Assembly: GCA_003647275.1 (NCBI GenBank)
Contig: QMMN01000001.1
Coordinates: 62,001-126,000 of the forward strand
Length of the DNA: 64,000 nt
Direction: 5' to 3'
From: Deltaproteobacteria bacterium
Lineage (GTDB): Bacteria; Desulfobacterota; Desulfobacteria; Desulfobacterales; C00003060
In this document: piece after piece, positions 61,516 through 64,000 of the stretch
Layout of the letters: every line of letters begins with the position of its first letter
Position numbering within the stretch: the first letter of the stretch is position 1
Position numbers and translations under genes: made by a program
The notes under the pieces: model-generated
Seen by the model: the letters and a program-made list of their open reading frames with translations, nothing else
The model's database searches: none
What the model was told of the DNA's origin: nothing

Positions 61516-62005
61516 AGGTTTTCCTTTGTAGAGCCAAGCTTAAAGTTCGATTATAAACTAAGATCCAGATTAAATAACACCTCATATGTTATTAGTCAAC
61601 AGGTTGTTGCCCAAATTACGACAATTGAAACTCCCTGCAGCAACCTGCAGGGAATGCGCTCGCTTTTGCAGCTCAAGCTTCAGCCCTCTTTTGGTATTTG
61701 TCATGCCAAGTGCACGGCTGTTTGGACAATAGCCTGTGAACGTCTTTTCCTGCAGAACGTGTTGACAAGGCGAGAGCCTGCCTTTGAACCGCCAAGAAAA
61801 TATGTCGTCATGAAAAGGATGCCGTTGTCATAATTGTGTTGGCGGGAGCCCATGCATATGCTATGGCTCGATAAGCGTTCAGCAGGCAGCTATTAGCAAC
61901 CTAAAGAAAAACAACAAGTTATCTGCTACGGATTTCTTCGAGAATAACGAGACGCCTTATGTGAAGCTCCACGCTCACAGGGCGGGCGGGGTCCGGTACC
62001 AAGCC
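61516..62005. other. 490-base gap with dispersed repeats
   Basis: No gene is visible. It contains GGTTGTTGCCCAAATTACGAC (61603), ACTCCCTGCAGCAACCTGCAGGG (61631), a minus-strand 'AAGCGAGCGC' repeat (61655), and TAGCAACCTAAAGAAAAACAAC (61894), which resembles 34211-34242. The last segment may serve as leader of the following gene. Confidence 0.5.
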
Positions 62006-62728
62006 ATGATGAATAAGAATCAAATACAGGAAATGTTTCAGGCGATCGCTCCCCGGTATGACCTTTTGAACCGGATGCTCAGCCTCAGGCAGGACGTACA
62101 TTGGCGAAGGGCACTGGTTAAAGGGTTGAAAATCCCTAAGGGGGGAAAGGTGCTGGATGTGGGAACAGGGTCAGCCGATATCCCGTTGGAAATCGCACGT
62201 CAGAGAGGGTCAGATGTGTCCATATTTGGGGTTGATTTTGCCTGGAACATGCTATGTCTCGGCAAGGACAAGATTGCACGGGTCAGACGCCCTTCGCATA
62301 TTTTCCTGATCAAAGGCGAGGCCTTTTCCCTGCCGTTCAAACCTGCCTCATTCGATGCTGTGACGGTCGCCTTTGCCATCCGAAACCTGCCTGACAGGAA
62401 ACAAGCCTTGATCACACTGTTAGACCAACTTAAACCAGGTGGCCAGATTATGATCCTGGAGCTTTCCACACCTCGGCCAGCCCCCCTGAAATATATTTAT
62501 CTGTGGTATTTTGAAAGGCTTCTCCCGCTGATCGGACGGGTCATATCAAGGAATCAAAAGGCCTACTCTTACCTGCCTGACTCAGTATTACGTTTTCCCC
62601 CGCCCAGCACCTTTTCGGGGCTGATGAAGAACGCAGGGTTTGAAAGGATCACTTACCAGCCCCTGATTTTTGGGATTGCTATCCTTTTTTCCGGCTTCAG
62701 GCCTAGGGGTGCTGCAGGAACCCAATAA
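62006..62728 (+). CDS. menG: Demethylmenaquinone methyltransferase (MenG/UbiE)
   Basis: A 240-residue SAM-dependent methyltransferase of the UbiE/MenG family, the last step of menaquinone synthesis. It has FQAIAPRYDLLNRMLSLRQD near residue 11, the SAM motif VLDVGTGSADIPLEIAR, and NLPDRKQALITLLDQLKPGG near 130. Anaerobic sulfate reducers use menaquinone, so MenG is more likely than UbiE. I chose ATG 62006; the frame upstream extends to 61961. The gene is isolated among repeats. Confidence 0.9.
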   Translation: MMNKNQIQEMFQAIAPRYDLLNRMLSLRQDVHWRRALVKGLKIPKGGKVLDVGTGSADIPLEIARQRGSDVSIFGVDFAWNMLCLGKDKIARVRRPSHIFLIKGEAFSLPFKPASFDAVTVAFAIRNLPDRKQALITLLDQLKPGGQIMILELSTPRPAPLKYIYLWYFERLLPLIGRVISRNQKAYSYLPDSVLRFPPPSTFSGLMKNAGFERITYQPLIFGIAILFSGFRPRGAAGTQ

Positions 62729-62758
62729 GGGTCTGTTGCCCAAATCACGACAATTACC

Positions 62759-62828
62759 CCCCCCTGACTCCAGGCCGGGGGTTCTACCTGACGGCAGCGC
62801 TTCGCATGGCAGGAAGCGGACCAGTTAA
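62759..62828 (+). repeat. REP-like double-hairpin repeat after menG
   Basis: CCCCTGACTCCAGGCCGGGGG and TTCTACCTGACGGCAGC, then GCTTCGCATGGCAGGAAGC and GGACCAGTTAAG. It is preceded at 62731 by GTCTGTTGCCCAAATCACGAC, the same motif seen at 61603. Confidence 0.6.
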
Positions 62829-62898
62829 GTTTCAGCCCTTTTTGGTGTTTGACGGCTGACAGATGTCAGGCTGTTTGGATCCAACAGCCTGATAATAC

Positions 62899-64000
62899 CT
62901 AATAATAGAGGGCGTATTCCGGGATGCCGTACAGGTGTCGGATGTTGGAGGCGACCGTTTCAGGCAGATACCGTCCCCAGAGTTTGACCGGCAGGCGGCT
63001 CACATGGACCTCAGGGCTCAACCCCACGGCAAAAAGGTACTCAATCAACAACTCCACGTTCATGGGGATGTAACCTTTATAGAGCCTGTTATCCCTTTGT
63101 GCAATGATTCTTTCTTCATGGATACTGTTTCCCAATTCGGACTCTACCATGTCGGGGAAGGTGGAAAGGATCAGTTCCATGTTGATGGTCGGTTCGGCAC
63201 CATCCAAGAGGGGCTCCAAGCCCTTTTTCAACTCGGCCTCGGGGATACCGCGGCGGACATACTTCTGCCAACCCAGACAATCCATATACCTGCGACAGAC
63301 ATATTCTCTGTCCCATGAAACAGCAAGAATCAAGCTGACCGCTTGGTAATCTCCCTGGTGATTCTCCTTATCAATGATGCTGATCATGGGGTGATCCGCC
63401 AGGATATGCTCCAGGCGGGCCAGCCTTTCAGGATCTGCTACAATCTTAATGCCGCCAACGTCATGTATGGTCAGGGCGGTTCTGTCGAGCTGAATAGCAC
63501 CATCGCGAAATTTATGAGCAATAGCCTCTTCTGCAGCCATAAACTCCCGATCCATTTCTTCTTTAGAAGACAATAGTCTTTCCAGTGGGATGCCCATCTC
63601 CTCTGCCCGTTTCTGTGCCATCTCCCGCGCCGTATCCTGGACCATCCGGAAGATCCAGTTGGCAATGTAGCGGTTGACCTTTTCAGCAATCCTCCTGGGC
63701 CGTTTGATCCTATAGAGCCCTAACAGACGTTGCTTTTTGTCCAGGCACATGACGCCATTAATGGGGGTTTCTCGGTAATAGAAATCCGGGTTGCTCTTAT
63801 AAAGATGCACGAGTTCTTTTACCCGAGGGGTTGCATCGTTTGGGCTGCGACAGATCACATCACGGAGCTCACCTTTGTAGTAAACGGATTTCTGTTGAAT
63901 CGGCTCATTATAGGTCATTTCCAGCAAGAGCTTAGCGACCCTTTCCAGGGTCTCGCCCACCACAAACCCACCGCAGATCAGGATCTGCGTGATTCGCAGG
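62899..64000 (-). CDS. Protein of unknown function, RelA/SpoT-like features, 5' end outside window
   Basis: The frame is open to the window edge, reading LRITQILICGGFVGETLERV, so the start is beyond base 64000 and at least 367 residues are present. The middle has a possible (p)ppGpp-synthetase-like pattern: TIHDVGGIKIVADPERL near residue 176, HQGDYQAVSLILAVSWD near 216, and NMELILSTFPDMVESELGNS near 274. It lacks the HD hydrolase and TGS domains in the visible part. The similarity is only from motif spacing. Treat as a hypothetical. Confidence 0.5.
   Translation of the reverse strand, partial: LRITQILICGGFVVGETLERVAKLLLEMTYNEPIQQKSVYYKGELRDVICRSPNDATPRVKELVHLYKSNPDFYYRETPINGVMCLDKKQRLLGLYRIKRPRRIAEKVNRYIANWIFRMVQDTAREMAQKRAEEMGIPLERLLSSKEEMDREFMAAEEAIAHKFRDGAIQLDRTALTIHDVGGIKIVADPERLARLEHILADHPMISIIDKENHQGDYQAVSLILAVSWDREYVCRRYMDCLGWQKYVRRGIPEAELKKGLEPLLDGAEPTINMELILSTFPDMVESELGNSIHEERIIAQRDNRLYKGYIPMNVELLIEYLFAVGLSPEVHVSRLPVKLWGRYLPETVASNIRHLYGIPEYALYY

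Overview
The window looks like chromosome of a strictly anaerobic Desulfobacterota (deltaproteobacterial) sulfate reducer or close relative. The reasons are HdrA/QmoA/QmoB-like flavo-iron-sulfur proteins, a selenocysteine-containing MvhD, MetV-MetF of the methyl branch of the Wood-Ljungdahl pathway, a CooC-type maturation ATPase, a methylmalonyl-CoA module, a DRE-TIM synthase of the Re-citrate synthase type, and a menaquinone methyltransferase. No ribosomal RNA, CRISPR array or prophage was seen. One tRNA-Met(CAU) is present. Layout: 1-9.5 kb holds electron bifurcation and C1 metabolism (tandem HdrA, Sec-MvhD, MetV, MetF, QmoA-like, QmoB-like, with HdrC-like and CooC on the other strand). 10-18.5 kb is a mixed region (a TIM-barrel/double cyclic-nucleotide-binding fusion, a LysE exporter, and a minus-strand group of YkgJ-like, YprB-like exonuclease, LsrF-like aldolase and a zinc alcohol dehydrogenase). 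18.6-23.4 kb is an exported AmmeMemoRadiSam locus: a Memo-AMMECR1 fusion with signal peptide, a Tat-exported radical SAM protein and an MFS/spermidine-synthase-like membrane protein. 24.3-28 kb has gene remnants, Hsp20 and Lon. 28.4-34.7 kb is a carboxylation and methylmalonyl-CoA mutase module. 34.8-36.6 kb has RlpA, IHF and GmhB. 36.8-41.6 kb is a second Memo/radical SAM locus with HypA and PpiD. 41.9-47.4 kb has aconitase, FKBP, a HAD phosphatase and a DapA-like protein under a lysine riboswitch. 47.5-51.2 kb has a Zur-like regulator with znuACB. 51.2-58.9 kb is an aromatic amino acid operon (aroF, aroB, chorismate mutase-aroE fusion, aroA, aroK, aroC, tyrA) behind an attenuation leader rich in Tyr, Phe and Trp codons. 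59-64 kb has tRNA-Met, an FG-GAP protein, MenG and an edge-truncated protein of unknown function. Acetyl-CoA pathway electrons probably enter through the Hdr/Mvh/MetVF complex. Propionate or succinate carbon moves through methylmalonyl-CoA, and citrate through the Re-type synthase and aconitase. These pathway links are inferences from gene content. Intergenic DNA is crowded with dispersed repeats: a MITE-like element with about 34-bp terminal inverted repeats (two full copies, one half copy), REP-like double hairpins, a 'GCAAAAGCGAGCGC' family, and a structured element present twice whose paired arms differ in sequence but keep pairing. The strongest candidates for new biology are the Sec-MvhD bifurcating cluster, the exported and RRE-linked AmmeMemoRadiSam loci, the covarying structured repeat, the aromatic attenuator with two terminators, and two unusual sensor fusions (cNMP-TIM barrel; DRE-TIM-Cache).
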